A DNA stretch of 64,000 nt from Hahella chejuensis KCTC 2396 (GTDB lineage: Bacteria; Pseudomonadota; Gammaproteobacteria; Pseudomonadales; Oleiphilaceae): contig NC_007645.1 of assembly GCF_000012985.1 (NCBI RefSeq), positions 3,130,501 through 3,194,500 of the forward strand, given 5' to 3'. The notes below the pieces were generated by a model. The model was not told where the DNA came from. It ran no database searches and saw only the letters and a list, made by a program, of their open reading frames with translations. The position numbers and the translations under genes were made by a program. Position 1 is the stretch's first letter. The number at the start of each line of letters is the position of its first letter. Positions 35,155-44,292 of the stretch are shown one piece after another.

Positions 35155-35787
35155 TTAAACCCTTTTCACCAGCTTTTGTATGATTTCCTGGGGCGTTTCG
35201 AAACAATAATCCGGCTGTTCTTCTTTCAGGCGCGTGAAAGTGTTGTAGCCCCAGGCGACGGAACCGCATTTTAGTCCGGCTTTGCGCGCGGCCTCGATGT
35301 CTCTCAATTCGTCACCGATATAAATCGCTTCGTGGGCCTGTATTTTTTCGTTTTTTAGAAGGGCTTTCAGCTTGTGCGCCTTGCCCGATAAAGACATGCC
35401 GCAACTGAAGTAGTCGAATACTTCAAGGTCATTGTGTTTGAGAAACATGCGGATATTGCTCTCGGAGTTGGAGGAGCCGATGCCCAATTTGTAGTCATGA
35501 TCGCTTAAGCGACGCAGCGTTTCCTTAATGTGGGGAAACGGCTTGACGCTGGTCATCTTGCCGGCGGCGCGCTTCCTGAACTCTCTGGCTAACTGTGGCG
35601 TTCGCCAGGCGCTAATGCCCAAAAACTCCATGATTTCGCCGTAGGTTTTATCCCTCAGCGTTTCGCCTTCTTCTTCGGTGACATAGCGGAAATTATAAAT
35701 CCTGGACATGTCCTGAATGTTCTTGAGGAACCAGGAATAAGTGTCGGCGATAGTCCCATCAAAATCGAAAATAACGTAGGCAACCAC
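35155..35787 (-). CDS. HAD-family phosphatase, phosphoglycolate-phosphatase-like
   Basis: 210 residues, GTG start with AAGGAT six bases upstream. HAD motifs are complete: DFDGTIADT (nucleophile Asp about 8), SSNSES, Lys in SGKAHKL and YIGDELRDIEAA. The helical cap fits the Gph/PGP subfamily. Substrate not identifiable. It converges on the RAYT gene and lies downstream of the expansin-like gene, separated by a hairpin. Confidence 0.88.
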   Translation of the reverse strand: MVAYVIFDFDGTIADTYSWFLKNIQDMSRIYNFRYVTEEEGETLRDKTYGEIMEFLGISAWRTPQLAREFRKRAAGKMTSVKPFPHIKETLRRLSDHDYKLGIGSSNSESNIRMFLKHNDLEVFDYFSCGMSLSGKAHKLKALLKNEKIQAHEAIYIGDELRDIEAARKAGLKCGSVAWGYNTFTRLKEEQPDYCFETPQEIIQKLVKRV

Positions 35788-35894
35788 GTAAAAATCCTTT
35801 TTGTTCTAGTCGGACAACGAGTGGAAGACGGCGCTTAGACTTTAACGCGAGTAAAAAAGATAGCAGCTATTTGACGAAGGGAAAGCCGTTCAAG

Positions 35895-35924
35895 ATAAAT
35901 CCGGTGGTCGCCCACCGGATTTAT
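35895..35924 (-). terminator. Perfect 13-bp hairpin after the expansin-like gene
   Basis: ATAAATCCGGTGG and its exact complement with a 4-nt loop, 19 nt past the stop codon. No long U-tract follows, so it may be a weak terminator or an RNA-stabilising hairpin. Confidence 0.65.
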
Positions 35925-35943
35925 GGTTAGGAAAAGAAGAGCG

Positions 35944-37296
35944 TCAATCGCACACTTGCCATTGAACGTCGCCGTGGCCGGTTCCAAAACGCTGCATAGT
36001 GTATTTCTCGATATCGATGAGATACCCGGTGCGGCCCAGGTTTTGAGTGCAGCAGCCGTCACAGTCCGAGTCTGAGCACATGTCATACACCACGACATCA
36101 ATTTCCTTATCGCCCTGGCGAAGACGGAGGGTCTTGCCGTTCAGCCAGTTGAAATCCTTGGAGTGGACTGCGGCGATGTTATGCGCCTTGACCCAGCTTT
36201 CCGGTTGTACGCCATCCAGGCCAGCGAATTGTCCGGCCCATTGACAGCCATTGTATTTGATACATTCTTCACTGTTTGGGTCAGGGTATGACTCATAGTT
36301 GGTCAGGTTGGCTTCATTCCAGCTATTGATGGCGGAGCAGCTGGCGCCGTTGTCGCTTCCATCATCTGAGTCGCCTCCGTCATCATCCCCTCGATACTCA
36401 TCCCAAAACCAATGGCTGATCACTGGGTCATAACCAGGGTTGGGGTGAACGGCGATATACAGTTTTCCCTTGTAGCGGACAATGTTTCCTTCCACATAGT
36501 TATGTCCTGACCGCCAGTCTGGAAAATCATCGGAGTCTCCATTCGTCGTCTCCATTTTGGATACGCGTACGGAAGAAGCGTCATTGTCACGGCTTAACTC
36601 GGCTGCATCAGAGGTATAGAAGTCGCGTACGCCTTTGAAGTTATTGTGCTGGAATACCTCCAGCCTGAGCCCGCTTGGAACTCGGGCGGAGGAGAGGTCG
36701 TCGTTCAATGCGCCACGGGAAATCAGACTGGACAGATTATAATCGCCTACGGGAAGCTCAACGGAGTACCCCTTAAAGTGGGTGTCTTCATAGAGTTTGA
36801 CGGTTTTCTCTCCGTCGCCGCCTGATGCCGGTCCGTATACTTCCAGCTCCCACAGTGAATAGCCGTATTCTGTTCCGCGCTTTATGCCTTTGATGCGAAC
36901 ATAACGGCCGGAGGCGTTCAGATTGGTAAGGTCGTCAATGTCGCCATCCGCATTGGTGACTGAGCGGACTGTCGTCCAGGTTGAGGCGTCATTGGATACC
37001 TGCAAGTCATAGGCTTTCGCATAGGCGGCTTCCCACAAGAGCTTCACGCGGGATATGGAACGCTTCTCTCCCAAGTCGACATAGATCCAGGCTGTTCCGC
37101 CATAGGCGCTGCCCCAACGGGTGTTGGCGTCGCCATCCACCGCCATGTAACCGCTGAGATCACTTGATTCGATAGAAGAGGTCGTGACTGGTTGCATATG
37201 CGCCAGATTCTCTGCTGCGAAGACCGCGTGGCTCAAGGCTGCTCCCGCAGCGACGGATATGGCGAGAAAATGTTTACGCCAGTGGGATGAAATCAT
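35944..37296 (-). CDS. Secreted discoidin / crystallin / chitin-binding / expansin-like protein
   Basis: 450 residues, signal peptide about 1-27. Four modules follow in order. First, an F5/8 type C (discoidin-like) domain at about 30-155 (VTTSSIESSDLSGYMAVDGD, TRWGSAYGG). Second, a beta/gamma-crystallin-like domain at about 165-250 (LYEDTHFKGYSVELPVGDY). Third, a CBM5/12 chitin-binding module at about 256-298 (FPDWRSGHNYVEGNIVRYKG). Last, a double-psi beta-barrel of the expansin/barwin type (about 320-450) with a Cys cluster (DMCSDSDCDGCC) and HGDVQWQVC. Expected role: non-catalytic loosening or binding of polysaccharides outside the cell. Its start codon lies in a dispersed repeat. Confidence 0.8.
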   Translation of the reverse strand: MISSHWRKHFLAISVAAGAALSHAVFAAENLAHMQPVTTSSIESSDLSGYMAVDGDANTRWGSAYGGTAWIYVDLGEKRSISRVKLLWEAAYAKAYDLQVSNDASTWTTVRSVTNADGDIDDLTNLNASGRYVRIKGIKRGTEYGYSLWELEVYGPASGGDGEKTVKLYEDTHFKGYSVELPVGDYNLSSLISRGALNDDLSSARVPSGLRLEVFQHNNFKGVRDFYTSDAAELSRDNDASSVRVSKMETTNGDSDDFPDWRSGHNYVEGNIVRYKGKLYIAVHPNPGYDPVISHWFWDEYRGDDDGGDSDDGSDNGASCSAINSWNEANLTNYESYPDPNSEECIKYNGCQWAGQFAGLDGVQPESWVKAHNIAAVHSKDFNWLNGKTLRLRQGDKEIDVVVYDMCSDSDCDGCCTQNLGRTGYLIDIEKYTMQRFGTGHGDVQWQVCD

Positions 37297-37310
37297 GGGT
37301 GTCCTACCTT
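37288..37310 (-). promoter_or_regulatory. Translation start of the expansin-like gene built from a dispersed element
   Basis: Read on the minus strand, AAGGTAGGACACCCATGATT contains the element core with its final A forming the ATG start codon. AGGA of the same copy is the only Shine-Dalgarno-like stretch, about five bases from the ATG. Expression may therefore depend on the repeat. Confidence 0.7.
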
Positions 37311-37497
37311 ATTGCTTTAGTTGGGTTCATTGGCGGTCAGGCTGGGCGGCGCCTGTCTTTAACGTGATACGTTTTCGAGTCTAGGTTGGGAATCGTTCCC
37401 AAACGATTATCCAAAGGGGCTAAAAGGGATCTAGTCCAAAGGTGGGCCGCCTTCTGTCCAGATACAGGCATCTATTACCTCTGTTTAACTGGTTATT

Positions 37498-37680
37498 AGC
37501 ATGGCGATGATATTTGGCTGCCTGATTAATAATTAATTGTGGGTGTCCTGGTAATTTGTACGGCGGCGATGCGCTCATTGATATGAGAGCCTGCCTGACG
37601 GTAACTCGCTGAGGAAAAAAGTGGGTGTCCTATTTAAGTACTTGCTCAAATTCAACGCTAATATGGGTGTCCTGATAAGA
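37498..37680. repeat. Repeat cluster upstream of corA
   Basis: A degenerate half-copy of the deoB hairpin element (GATATTTGGCTGCCTGATTA, ending 37533) abuts a GGACACCCA copy (core 37539-37547). Two more follow (cores 37622-37630 and 37664-37672), all in the same orientation. The 468-bp gap between the divergent expansin-like and corA genes holds nothing else I can name. Confidence 0.8.
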
Positions 37681-37764
37681 GCAGGTTGACGCGACAGCCG
37701 TTGATAAAAAAGTCTAACCGCGCCACTCGACACAAACCGATCTGCACAACATAAGGGAATCAGC

Positions 37765-38709
37765 ATGCTGAGTTTGTTTACGATCAGGGACAACGGAGTT
37801 CATGAGTCTTCGAGTACTGTGTCCCTGGAGACGCTACAGGCGGCGTCCTGGATTGATGCGCAGGCGCCGGATGCGGCGGAGCGCGAGCTGTTGGATGCTT
37901 TATTACCAGAGGATCTGCCGGAGTCATCGGCGGTGGAGGAGATTGAGTCCTCCGCGCGCTTTTTCACCGACGCCAACGGCGTGCATGTGCACTCGCTGTT
38001 TTTGTCGAGCGGGGACGGCCGACCAAGAACGGTCACGGTGGCGTTTATATTACAAACACAGCGACTGATTACCCTGCGGCATAGCGATTGCGCCGACTTT
38101 GGGTTGTTCCTGACGCGGGCGGAGAAAGGTCAGGTGGAAGTGTCTGGCCCGGCTCAGTTGCTGGTGGCGCTATTGGAGCAAAAAGTGGGAAATCTGGCGG
38201 ATATAATCGAGGACACCCATCGTAAGCTTGACCATATCAGTCATCAGGTGCTGGAGCAGGGCGGCGATTTGCAGGCCGCCATCGGGGGACTGGCGCGAGT
38301 GGAGGATTTAAACGGCAAGGTGCGTCTGTGTCTGATGGATACGCAGCGCTCCATTTCCTTTCTACAGCGACACGCCAAACCCTGGCCGGAGATGCAGCAG
38401 ACTTGCCAGGAGATCATGCGCGATGTGGAGACGCTGATGTCCCACACCACATTTTTGTTCGAAAAGATCAACTACTTGATGGACTACACACAGGGGTTCA
38501 TCAATATTCATCAGAACCAGATCATTAAAATCTTCTCCATCGCCTCCGTGGTTTTGCTGCCGCCCACTCTCATTGCAAGTATCTATGGTATGAATTTCGA
38601 CTATATTCCTGAGCTGAAATGGCTGCTGGGATATCCCTGGGCGATTGGAGTGATGATTGTGTCCGCCGTGACGCCCTACTTGTATTTCAAGCGCAAGGGC
38701 TGGCTGTAG
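37765..38709 (+). CDS. corA: CorA-family divalent metal transporter
   Basis: 314 residues. A large cytoplasmic alpha/beta domain and long stalk helix end in two membrane segments with the family gate motif YGMNF (IASIYGMNFDY) and the positive C-terminus YFKRKGWL. CorA pentamers carry Mg2+, Ni2+ or Co2+; the ZntB subfamily exports zinc, but the YGMNF loop fits CorA. RBS AGGGAAT. One exact GGACACCCA copy (38211-38219) lies in the coding region, read as EDTHRK. Confidence 0.88.
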   Translation: MLSLFTIRDNGVHESSSTVSLETLQAASWIDAQAPDAAERELLDALLPEDLPESSAVEEIESSARFFTDANGVHVHSLFLSSGDGRPRTVTVAFILQTQRLITLRHSDCADFGLFLTRAEKGQVEVSGPAQLLVALLEQKVGNLADIIEDTHRKLDHISHQVLEQGGDLQAAIGGLARVEDLNGKVRLCLMDTQRSISFLQRHAKPWPEMQQTCQEIMRDVETLMSHTTFLFEKINYLMDYTQGFINIHQNQIIKIFSIASVVLLPPTLIASIYGMNFDYIPELKWLLGYPWAIGVMIVSAVTPYLYFKRKGWL

Positions 38710-38839
38710 ACCGCCATTGGAATAGAGGCTGAGAATTGCGATATTACGACGAAATTTGATGTATATCCGTTTTGAAGTGTTGCTATCTGCGCATAATAAT
38801 GCGCTTTTAGGATTTTTATATGTGACCAAGGAATCAGGA

Positions 38840-39607
38840 ATGAGACGTTTGACACTACAAGAAGCCGCACGATTATCAATCCCATTGTTGGACCTGACTT
38901 CGCTGAATGACGCGGATACGGACGCCAGCATCACCGCACTTTGCCAGAAAGCGCGCACCCCGGAAGGTTGGGTGGCGGCGGTGTGCGTATACCCCCGCTT
39001 TGTCGCTTTGGCGAAACAGATTTTGAGCGAGGCGCCTGTAAAAGTGGCGACGGTGGTCAATTTTCCTCACGGTGAAGCGCCAGCCGATGTGGTGATTGTG
39101 GAAACCACCGAAGCCATTCGCGCCGGCGCGGATGAGATCGACCTTGTGTTTCCATACAAAGCCCTGTTGGCGGGAGATGAAAACACCGGGCGCAAATTGG
39201 TGGCTGCCGTGAAAGCCGCCTGCGGCGAAGCTGTGCGGTTGAAGGTCATCATTGAATCCGGTGAATTGAAAACCCCGGATAATGTGCGACGCGCCAGCGA
39301 GTTGGCGATCGCCGCCGGCGCGGATTTTCTAAAGACATCCACCGGAAAAGTGAAGGTCAACGCGACCCTGGATGCGGCGGAAGTCATGCTTAATTGTATC
39401 CGGGAGTCCCGCGCGCCGGTGGGATTCAAAGCTGCTGGCGGCGTCAGCACGCCGGAGCAGGCGCGCCTCTATCTTAGTCTGGCGATGAACATCATGGGCG
39501 ATGATTGGGTGTCCCCGGATAACTTCCGTTTTGGCGCAAGCAGTCTGTTGCATAATTTGCTGGTGTTGCTGGGACACGGTTCCGACCACGCCACTCTGGA
39601 ATACTAA
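38840..39607 (+). CDS. deoC: Deoxyribose-phosphate aldolase
   Basis: 255 residues from the ATG at 38840 (AAGGA seven bases upstream), near the 259 of E. coli DeoC; a longer frame from 38756 is not needed. The class I aldolase pattern is clear: VCVYPRFVALAK, VVNFPHG, DEIDLVFPY, KVIIESG and the Schiff-base lysine in ADFLKTSTGK. It splits 2-deoxyribose 5-phosphate into glyceraldehyde 3-phosphate and acetaldehyde. It heads the deoC-deoB-deoD salvage group. A TGGGTGTCC copy (39506-39514) is read as WVS. Confidence 0.96.
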   Translation: MRRLTLQEAARLSIPLLDLTSLNDADTDASITALCQKARTPEGWVAAVCVYPRFVALAKQILSEAPVKVATVVNFPHGEAPADVVIVETTEAIRAGADEIDLVFPYKALLAGDENTGRKLVAAVKAACGEAVRLKVIIESGELKTPDNVRRASELAIAAGADFLKTSTGKVKVNATLDAAEVMLNCIRESRAPVGFKAAGGVSTPEQARLYLSLAMNIMGDDWVSPDNFRFGASSLLHNLLVLLGHGSDHATLEY

Positions 39608-39674
39608 TCCGCGTCGAGCGAACCGCGCTGGCGACACAATATTAATATGGCAATGATATTGGCATGTTAATAAT

Positions 39675-39743
39675 CAGGCGCATGGATGCGCCTGCGCGGC
39701 GGTCAGCCGCGGGAGACAGGGCCTGACATGTGCGGGCCCTGTC
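39675..39743. repeat. Two hairpins in the deoC-deoB gap
   Basis: CAGGCGC / GCGCCTG (39675-39693) and GACAGGGCC / GGCCCTGTC (39715-39743) precede the larger deoB-type element. Three hairpins in a row between deoC and deoB could attenuate read-through or protect mRNA ends. Confidence 0.65.
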
Positions 39744-39744
39744 G

Positions 39745-39790
39745 TTGCAGACAAATAGAAGGAAGCTATTTGTCTGCCTGATTAATAACA
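39745..39790 (+). repeat. deoB-type hairpin element, copy A
   Basis: A 12-bp stem (GCAGACAAATAG / CTATTTGTCTGC) with a 7-nt loop, then CCTGATTAATAA. The same about 45-bp block recurs at 41065 and, inverted, at 41899. Copy A spells Val-Ala-Asp-Lys-stop before the loop exactly as the end of deoB does, so the copies share ancestry. Confidence 0.85.
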
Positions 39791-39831
39791 ACGAGCCGTC
39801 ATGGAGACACAAGTACTTTTAAGGAGAGAGT

Positions 39832-41076
39832 GTGAGCAGGGCAATTTTGATCGTATTGGACAGCTTTGGCATTGGCGCCACCGCTGATGCGCAACGTTTT
39901 GGCGACGCCGGAGCCAATACCTTGTTACATATCGCTGAAGCCTGCGCCGCCGGCGCCTGCGACAGCCAAGGCAGAACAGGTCCATTGCGGCTCCCCAACC
40001 TGAACCGGCTGGGGCTGGGGAGAGCCGGGGAAGCCAGTTGCGGCGCTGCGGCGCCCGGATTGGAGCAGGCTCCGGAGATTATCGGCACTTACGGCTTCGC
40101 GGAAGAACTGAGTTCCGGCAAAGACACGCCTTCCGGTCATTGGGAAATCGCTGGCGTTCCCGTACTTTTCGATTGGGGGTATTTCACCGATAAGCAGCAA
40201 AGCTTTCCGCCGGAGCTGCTCGACGCCATTATCAAAGAGGCCAGACTACCCGGCGTACTGGGCAATGTTCACGCTTCCGGCACTCAGATCATCAAAGACC
40301 TGGGCATGGAGCATAGGGCCACGGGCAAGCCGATTTTTTACACCAGTGCGGACAGCGTCGTGCAGATTGCTTGTCATGAGGAAACTTTCGGTCTGCAGCG
40401 CCTGTATGAGCTGTGCCAGATCACCCGTAAACATATCGATCCCTATAACATCGCCCGCGTCATCGCGCGTCCCTTTGTCGGCGCATCGCCAGAGGGTTTT
40501 CGTCGCACCGGGGCCCGTCGCGACTTCGCCACGCCGCCGCACAAACCCACCTTGCTGGACAAACTGAACAACCATGGGAAGCAGGTGATCGCCATCGGTA
40601 AGATCTCTGATATCTACGCTGGCAAAGGCGTCAGCCGTTCTGTTAAAGCGGATGGTTTGGGAGCGCTGGTGGAGGCGACATTGACGGTGATGAACGAGAC
40701 CGATGAAGCCGCGGCTAAGCAGGACACCCTGATTTTCACCAACCTGGTGGACTTCGATATGCTTTACGGCCACCGTCGCGATGTAACTGGCTATGCGAAG
40801 GCGCTGGAAGATTTCGACGCCATGTTGCCCGACCTTCTCGGCGCCATGATGGATGATGATCTGCTGATTCTGACTGCGGACCACGGCTGCGACCCCACGT
40901 GGCCGGGAAGCGACCACACACGGGAGCACATTCCCATTCTGATGTACGGCAAGCGCGCGCCACATGGTTTTATCGGCGCCAGAAAAACCTTCGCCGATAT
41001 CGGACAGACCCTGGCGGAATATTTTCAGCTGGATCGACTGGACTTCGGCGAGTCATTTCTCGTTGCGGACAAATAG
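39832..41076 (+). CDS. deoB: Phosphopentomutase
   Basis: 414 residues, GTG start with AAGGAGAG upstream. Alkaline-phosphatase-superfamily motifs: metal site [12 protein letters not shown], phosphothreonine region [13 protein letters not shown], and [23 protein letters not shown] for metal ligands. It interconverts (deoxy)ribose 1- and 5-phosphate, linking DeoD to DeoC. Length matches the 407 of E. coli. Its final codons and stop lie in a hairpin element. Confidence 0.96.
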   Translation: MSRAILIVLDSFGIGATADAQRFGDAGANTLLHIAEACAAGACDSQGRTGPLRLPNLNRLGLGRAGEASCGAAAPGLEQAPEIIGTYGFAEELSSGKDTPSGHWEIAGVPVLFDWGYFTDKQQSFPPELLDAIIKEARLPGVLGNVHASGTQIIKDLGMEHRATGKPIFYTSADSVVQIACHEETFGLQRLYELCQITRKHIDPYNIARVIARPFVGASPEGFRRTGARRDFATPPHKPTLLDKLNNHGKQVIAIGKISDIYAGKGVSRSVKADGLGALVEATLTVMNETDEAAAKQDTLIFTNLVDFDMLYGHRRDVTGYAKALEDFDAMLPDLLGAMMDDDLLILTADHGCDPTWPGSDHTREHIPILMYGKRAPHGFIGARKTFADIGQTLAEYFQLDRLDFGESFLVADK

Positions 41077-41106
41077 AAGAAAGCTATTTGTCCGCCTGAT
41101 TAATAA
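41065..41106 (+). repeat. deoB-type hairpin element, copy B, overlapping the deoB stop
   Basis: GCGGACAAATAG / CTATTTGTCCGC with a 7-nt loop, then CCTGATTAATAA. Compared with copy A, an A-T pair is replaced by G-C in both arms, a compensatory change that keeps the stem. The left arm encodes the last three residues and the TAG of deoB. Confidence 0.85.
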
Positions 41107-41168
41107 GTATCTCTGGGCGCCGGGATACGCGCCCATCAGTTTCACCTCATCACATAAGGAAGACGATT

Positions 41169-41879
41169 ATGGCTACTCCTCATATCGCCGCGAATCCCGG
41201 CGACTTTGCAGATACTGTCCTGATGCCCGGCGACCCGCTCAGAGCCAAACACATTGCGGAGACATACCTGGCGAACCCCGTGTTGGTGAACGACGTGCGC
41301 GGCATGCTGGGTTACACCGGCGAGTATCGTGGGCGTATGCTTTCAGTCATGGGGTCGGGCATGGGCGTGCCCTCCATTTCCATCTACGCCCATGAGCTGT
41401 TTACTCAGTTCAACGTGAAAAATATCGTTCGCATCGGCTCCTGCGGTTCCATTCGCGATGAAGTGAAAGTGCGGGATATCGTCATCGGAATGGGCGCCGG
41501 CACGGACTCCCTGGTGAACCGGGTGCGCCTGAATCATTATGATTTCGCCGCCATTGCTGACTACGACCTGCTGGAGCCGGTGGTTAACGCCGCCCGCCGC
41601 CGGGAAGCGCGCTTTCACGTCGGCGCCTTGTTCACCACCGACTTGTTCTATGCCGCTGACCCCGGCTTAACAGAGCGTCTCTCCGCCCACGGCGTCAAAG
41701 CGGTGGAAATGGAGGCCGCCGGTCTTTACGGCGTCGCTGCGGAATGCGGCGGCAAAGCCCTGGCGCTCTGCACGGTCAGCGATCATCTGCTGAGCGGCGA
41801 AAGACTGTCCCCGGAAGAGCGACGCACCAGCTTCAACGACATGGTGGAAATCGCCCTGGAAGCGGCGGTTGGGTTTTAG
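41169..41879 (+). CDS. deoD: Purine nucleoside phosphorylase, DeoD type
   Basis: 236 residues, AAGGAAGA before the ATG. Hexameric PNP pattern: [56 protein letters not shown] and [10 protein letters not shown]. It cleaves purine (deoxy)nucleosides with phosphate. Last gene of the deo group; an inverted hairpin element follows it. Confidence 0.97.
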   Translation: MATPHIAANPGDFADTVLMPGDPLRAKHIAETYLANPVLVNDVRGMLGYTGEYRGRMLSVMGSGMGVPSISIYAHELFTQFNVKNIVRIGSCGSIRDEVKVRDIVIGMGAGTDSLVNRVRLNHYDFAAIADYDLLEPVVNAARRREARFHVGALFTTDLFYAADPGLTERLSAHGVKAVEMEAAGLYGVAAECGGKALALCTVSDHLLSGERLSPEERRTSFNDMVEIALEAAVGF

Positions 41880-41898
41880 CCTTCTCGCCCGCGCTCTT

Positions 41899-41957
41899 AA
41901 TATTAATCAGGCAGACAAATAGCTTCCTTCTATTTGTCTGCAACGACAGGGCCTGAC
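41899..41957 (-). repeat. deoB-type hairpin element, copy C (inverted)
   Basis: The same block as copy A in opposite orientation, including the adjoining CAACGACAGGGCCTGAC part, so it is the longest match to copy A. It begins about 20 nt after the deoD stop codon and can act as a terminator there. Confidence 0.85.
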
Positions 41958-41960
41958 TGA

Positions 41961-42090
41961 TAATAGGACACCCACTTTTTTGTATGACCGTCTTCGCACA
42001 CCTTAGCAGGACATCCATCTTTATGACGCAACGGGACCCCCTGGTTGGCGGGGGTCCAGCTCAAACGTTAACAGGACACCCATCCTAACG
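41961..42090 (+). repeat. Three GGACACCCA elements between deoD and nhaR
   Basis: Cores at about 41966-41974 and 42074-42082 (exact) and at 42009-42017 (GGACATCCA). All share one orientation and TTAnCA-type flanks. The remainder of the 334-bp gap has no gene. Confidence 0.85.
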
Positions 42091-42213
42091 GCCTGATTAT
42101 TGGCTGGCAAAAGGACTTGTGCATAACTTGCACATAAATGCTCTGCGGGTTTCAACAACCCCCTTCCTTCTGCTAAACAGAGAGGTAGCAGACAAGGAGG
42201 GAGAGCCGCATTC

Positions 42214-43107
42214 ATGCTGAAATCGCTGAACTTTAAACATCTTTATTACTTCTGGGTGATCGCCAGGGAAGGATCGTTAGTCGCCGCCAGTAAAGAGCTT
42301 AACCTGGCGCCGCAGACGCTCAGTGGGCAGCTGTCTTCCCTTGAGGAGTCCCTGGGCGGCTTATTGTTCAATCGTAAGGGGCGGCGCATGACGTTGACCC
42401 AGCTTGGCCGTCTGGTGCTCAGTTACGCCGATGACATGTTCCGGGTCGCCGGCGAGCTGCAACAGGTCGCGCTGCTAGTGACCAGCGGGCGCTCCATCAG
42501 TCTGGCGGTGGGTATTTCCGCTTCGATTCATAAACTGTTCGCCTATCGCATGCTGGAGCCAGCCCTGCATCTGGATCGGGAAGTGAAGCTCTCGTGTCGC
42601 TCGGGGACCGTCGAGCATCTGGTGCAGGAATTGCTGAGTTATCGCCTGGATATTGTGCTGGCGGATCGACTGCCGCCTCTGCAGCGGGACAGCCAGACCC
42701 ACTGGCGCGAACTGGAAAGCTCCAGCATCAGTTTATTCGCCAAGCCGGATCTGGCGCGTGTCTTACGCAAAAATTTCCCGCTTAGCTTAGATGGACAGCC
42801 ATTCTTGGCGACCACTCTGGAGTCGCCGTATTTTCAGCAGTTGATGAGGTGGCTAGGGGAGCATGGGGTTAAACCTGTGATTAAAGCGGAAATAGACGAT
42901 AGCGCACTGCTCAAAGTATTTGGCGCTCGCGGCCTGGGCGTATTCGCCGCCCCAACGGTTATCCGCGACGAAGTGTTGCGGCAGTATCAGGTGGAGTTGG
43001 TGGGCAGCATCGAAGCGGTGACGGAGCGACTCTACGCGGTCACCCGCAGTGTCCGTTCCGGTAACCCGGCCATTGAAGCGATCTGTATGCGGCATACGGC
43101 GTTCTGA
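42214..43107 (+). CDS. nhaR: NhaR-like LysR-family activator
   Basis: 297 residues, AAGGAGGGAG upstream. The N-terminus LNFKHLYYFWVIAREGSLVA followed by ASKELNLAPQTLSGQ is characteristic of NhaR, the Na+-responsive activator of nhaA and of exopolysaccharide and osmotic genes. The co-inducer domain is full length. No antiporter gene is adjacent. The symbol is given on N-terminal resemblance. Confidence 0.8.
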   Translation: MLKSLNFKHLYYFWVIAREGSLVAASKELNLAPQTLSGQLSSLEESLGGLLFNRKGRRMTLTQLGRLVLSYADDMFRVAGELQQVALLVTSGRSISLAVGISASIHKLFAYRMLEPALHLDREVKLSCRSGTVEHLVQELLSYRLDIVLADRLPPLQRDSQTHWRELESSSISLFAKPDLARVLRKNFPLSLDGQPFLATTLESPYFQQLMRWLGEHGVKPVIKAEIDDSALLKVFGARGLGVFAAPTVIRDEVLRQYQVELVGSIEAVTERLYAVTRSVRSGNPAIEAICMRHTAF

Positions 43108-43225
43108 ATCATTTAAGTCGTTCAGGCATCGGAAAAACCGTAGCAAACCGACGTTTAAATCTGCTTTTATCGATCCAGATGCTTTGTCAGACTGAAACTG
43201 AAGCAAGCAACAGGGAGACGCTACG

Positions 43226-43528
43226 ATGAAAGCTATCCACAAATACCGACTGGAAGGACCGCAAACCGCCAATCGAATCAAGTTGAAGGAGGGCGCGCGT
43301 ATTGTCCGATCTGAGTATCTGGTGACGGAGAAAGCCGTGTTTATCTGGGTGGAGGAGCCCTTGGCGGTAGAGATTCCCTCGCAACCCCGACTGTTTTACG
43401 TGGTGATGTCCGGTGAGCCGGTGCCGGAGGATTACTGTTATCTGGACACCGCGCTCGACCCATTTGGCCCGGAGGCCTATCACGTTTTTGAAGCGCCCGA
43501 GGAGGAGCTTAACCTCAGCGCAGCCTGA
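43226..43528 (+). CDS. Conserved-looking small protein of unknown function
   Basis: 100 residues, GGGAG before the ATG. No signal or membrane segment. It contains VFIWVEEPLAVE and FYVVMSGEPVPEDYCYLDTAL, a beta-strand-rich pattern seen in small uncharacterised proteins. Function unknown. Confidence 0.65.
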   Translation: MKAIHKYRLEGPQTANRIKLKEGARIVRSEYLVTEKAVFIWVEEPLAVEIPSQPRLFYVVMSGEPVPEDYCYLDTALDPFGPEAYHVFEAPEEELNLSAA

Positions 43529-43668
43529 TGAGGCTTTGTGAATGACGTTTCACTTGCGGCGGCGGGGTTGGCAGTCTGGAGCTGCATGTGGCGAACACTT
43601 TCATAACAAAATTGAATGTCGTAGTCTGGGCCGGATTACTTAACTATCTGTTTTTAATAGGCTACTTT

Positions 43669-44262
43669 ATGAAAGAACTATACGTTGTCACCCATGCTGA
43701 GTCCCGGCATCACGTTGATAACCTGGTTGGCGGTTGGTACAACTCTGAATTAACTGAACAAGGTCTTAAGGACGCTGAGGCGCTGGGACATCGCTTGCAA
43801 CAATGGGGCGCGCAGAAGGCGGATATCTATTCATCGGACTTGAAGCGAGCGGCGCAAACCGCAGAGCGCATCGCTGCAGCGATTAACTCAACCGTTGTGC
43901 TGAGCCCGCAACTGAGAGAAATGTCCTACGGAGTGGCTGAAGGACGTCCGCAGCAGTGGTTGGACGAGAGAATCGTTCCTGTTGCGGAAAACAATCGCCT
44001 GGATCATGCCGTCATTGAAGGCGGAGAAACCAAAAGAGCATTCGTCTCCCGCATCTTTAATTTTCTCGACAACCTGACCCTGGCGGACAAAACCATCATT
44101 TCCACCCACGCCTACGCCGCCACCTTCGTTATCGCCTGGTGGATCAAGATGCCGCTGGAATCCGTTGGCTATGTCAATTTCAATATCAAATCCGCCAAAG
44201 TCAGCAAGCTGATCGAAGATGACCTGTTCAAGAATCGAACGGTGGCGTTCCTCAATGGATGA
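43669..44262 (+). CDS. Histidine-phosphatase-superfamily protein
   Basis: 197 residues from the ATG at 43669. The branch-1 pattern is present, but the usual RHG core reads VVTHAESRHHVDN, so catalytic His9 is kept while the Arg before it is Thr. SSDLKRAAQTAERI, Glu in LREMSYGVAEG and STHAYAATFV (second His) follow. The substitution at the first Arg may weaken phosphate binding. Phosphoglycerate-mutase-like phosphatase or a divergent relative. Confidence 0.78.
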   Translation: MKELYVVTHAESRHHVDNLVGGWYNSELTEQGLKDAEALGHRLQQWGAQKADIYSSDLKRAAQTAERIAAAINSTVVLSPQLREMSYGVAEGRPQQWLDERIVPVAENNRLDHAVIEGGETKRAFVSRIFNFLDNLTLADKTIISTHAYAATFVIAWWIKMPLESVGYVNFNIKSAKVSKLIEDDLFKNRTVAFLNG

Positions 44263-44267
44263 GAAAC

Positions 44268-44292
44268 CTTAGCAGGACACCCATCTTTAAAA
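44268..44292 (+). repeat. Dispersed GGACACCCA element
   Basis: CTTAGCAGGACACCCATCTT, a full consensus copy six bases after the histidine-phosphatase stop codon. The rest of 44293-44439 shows no gene. Confidence 0.85.
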
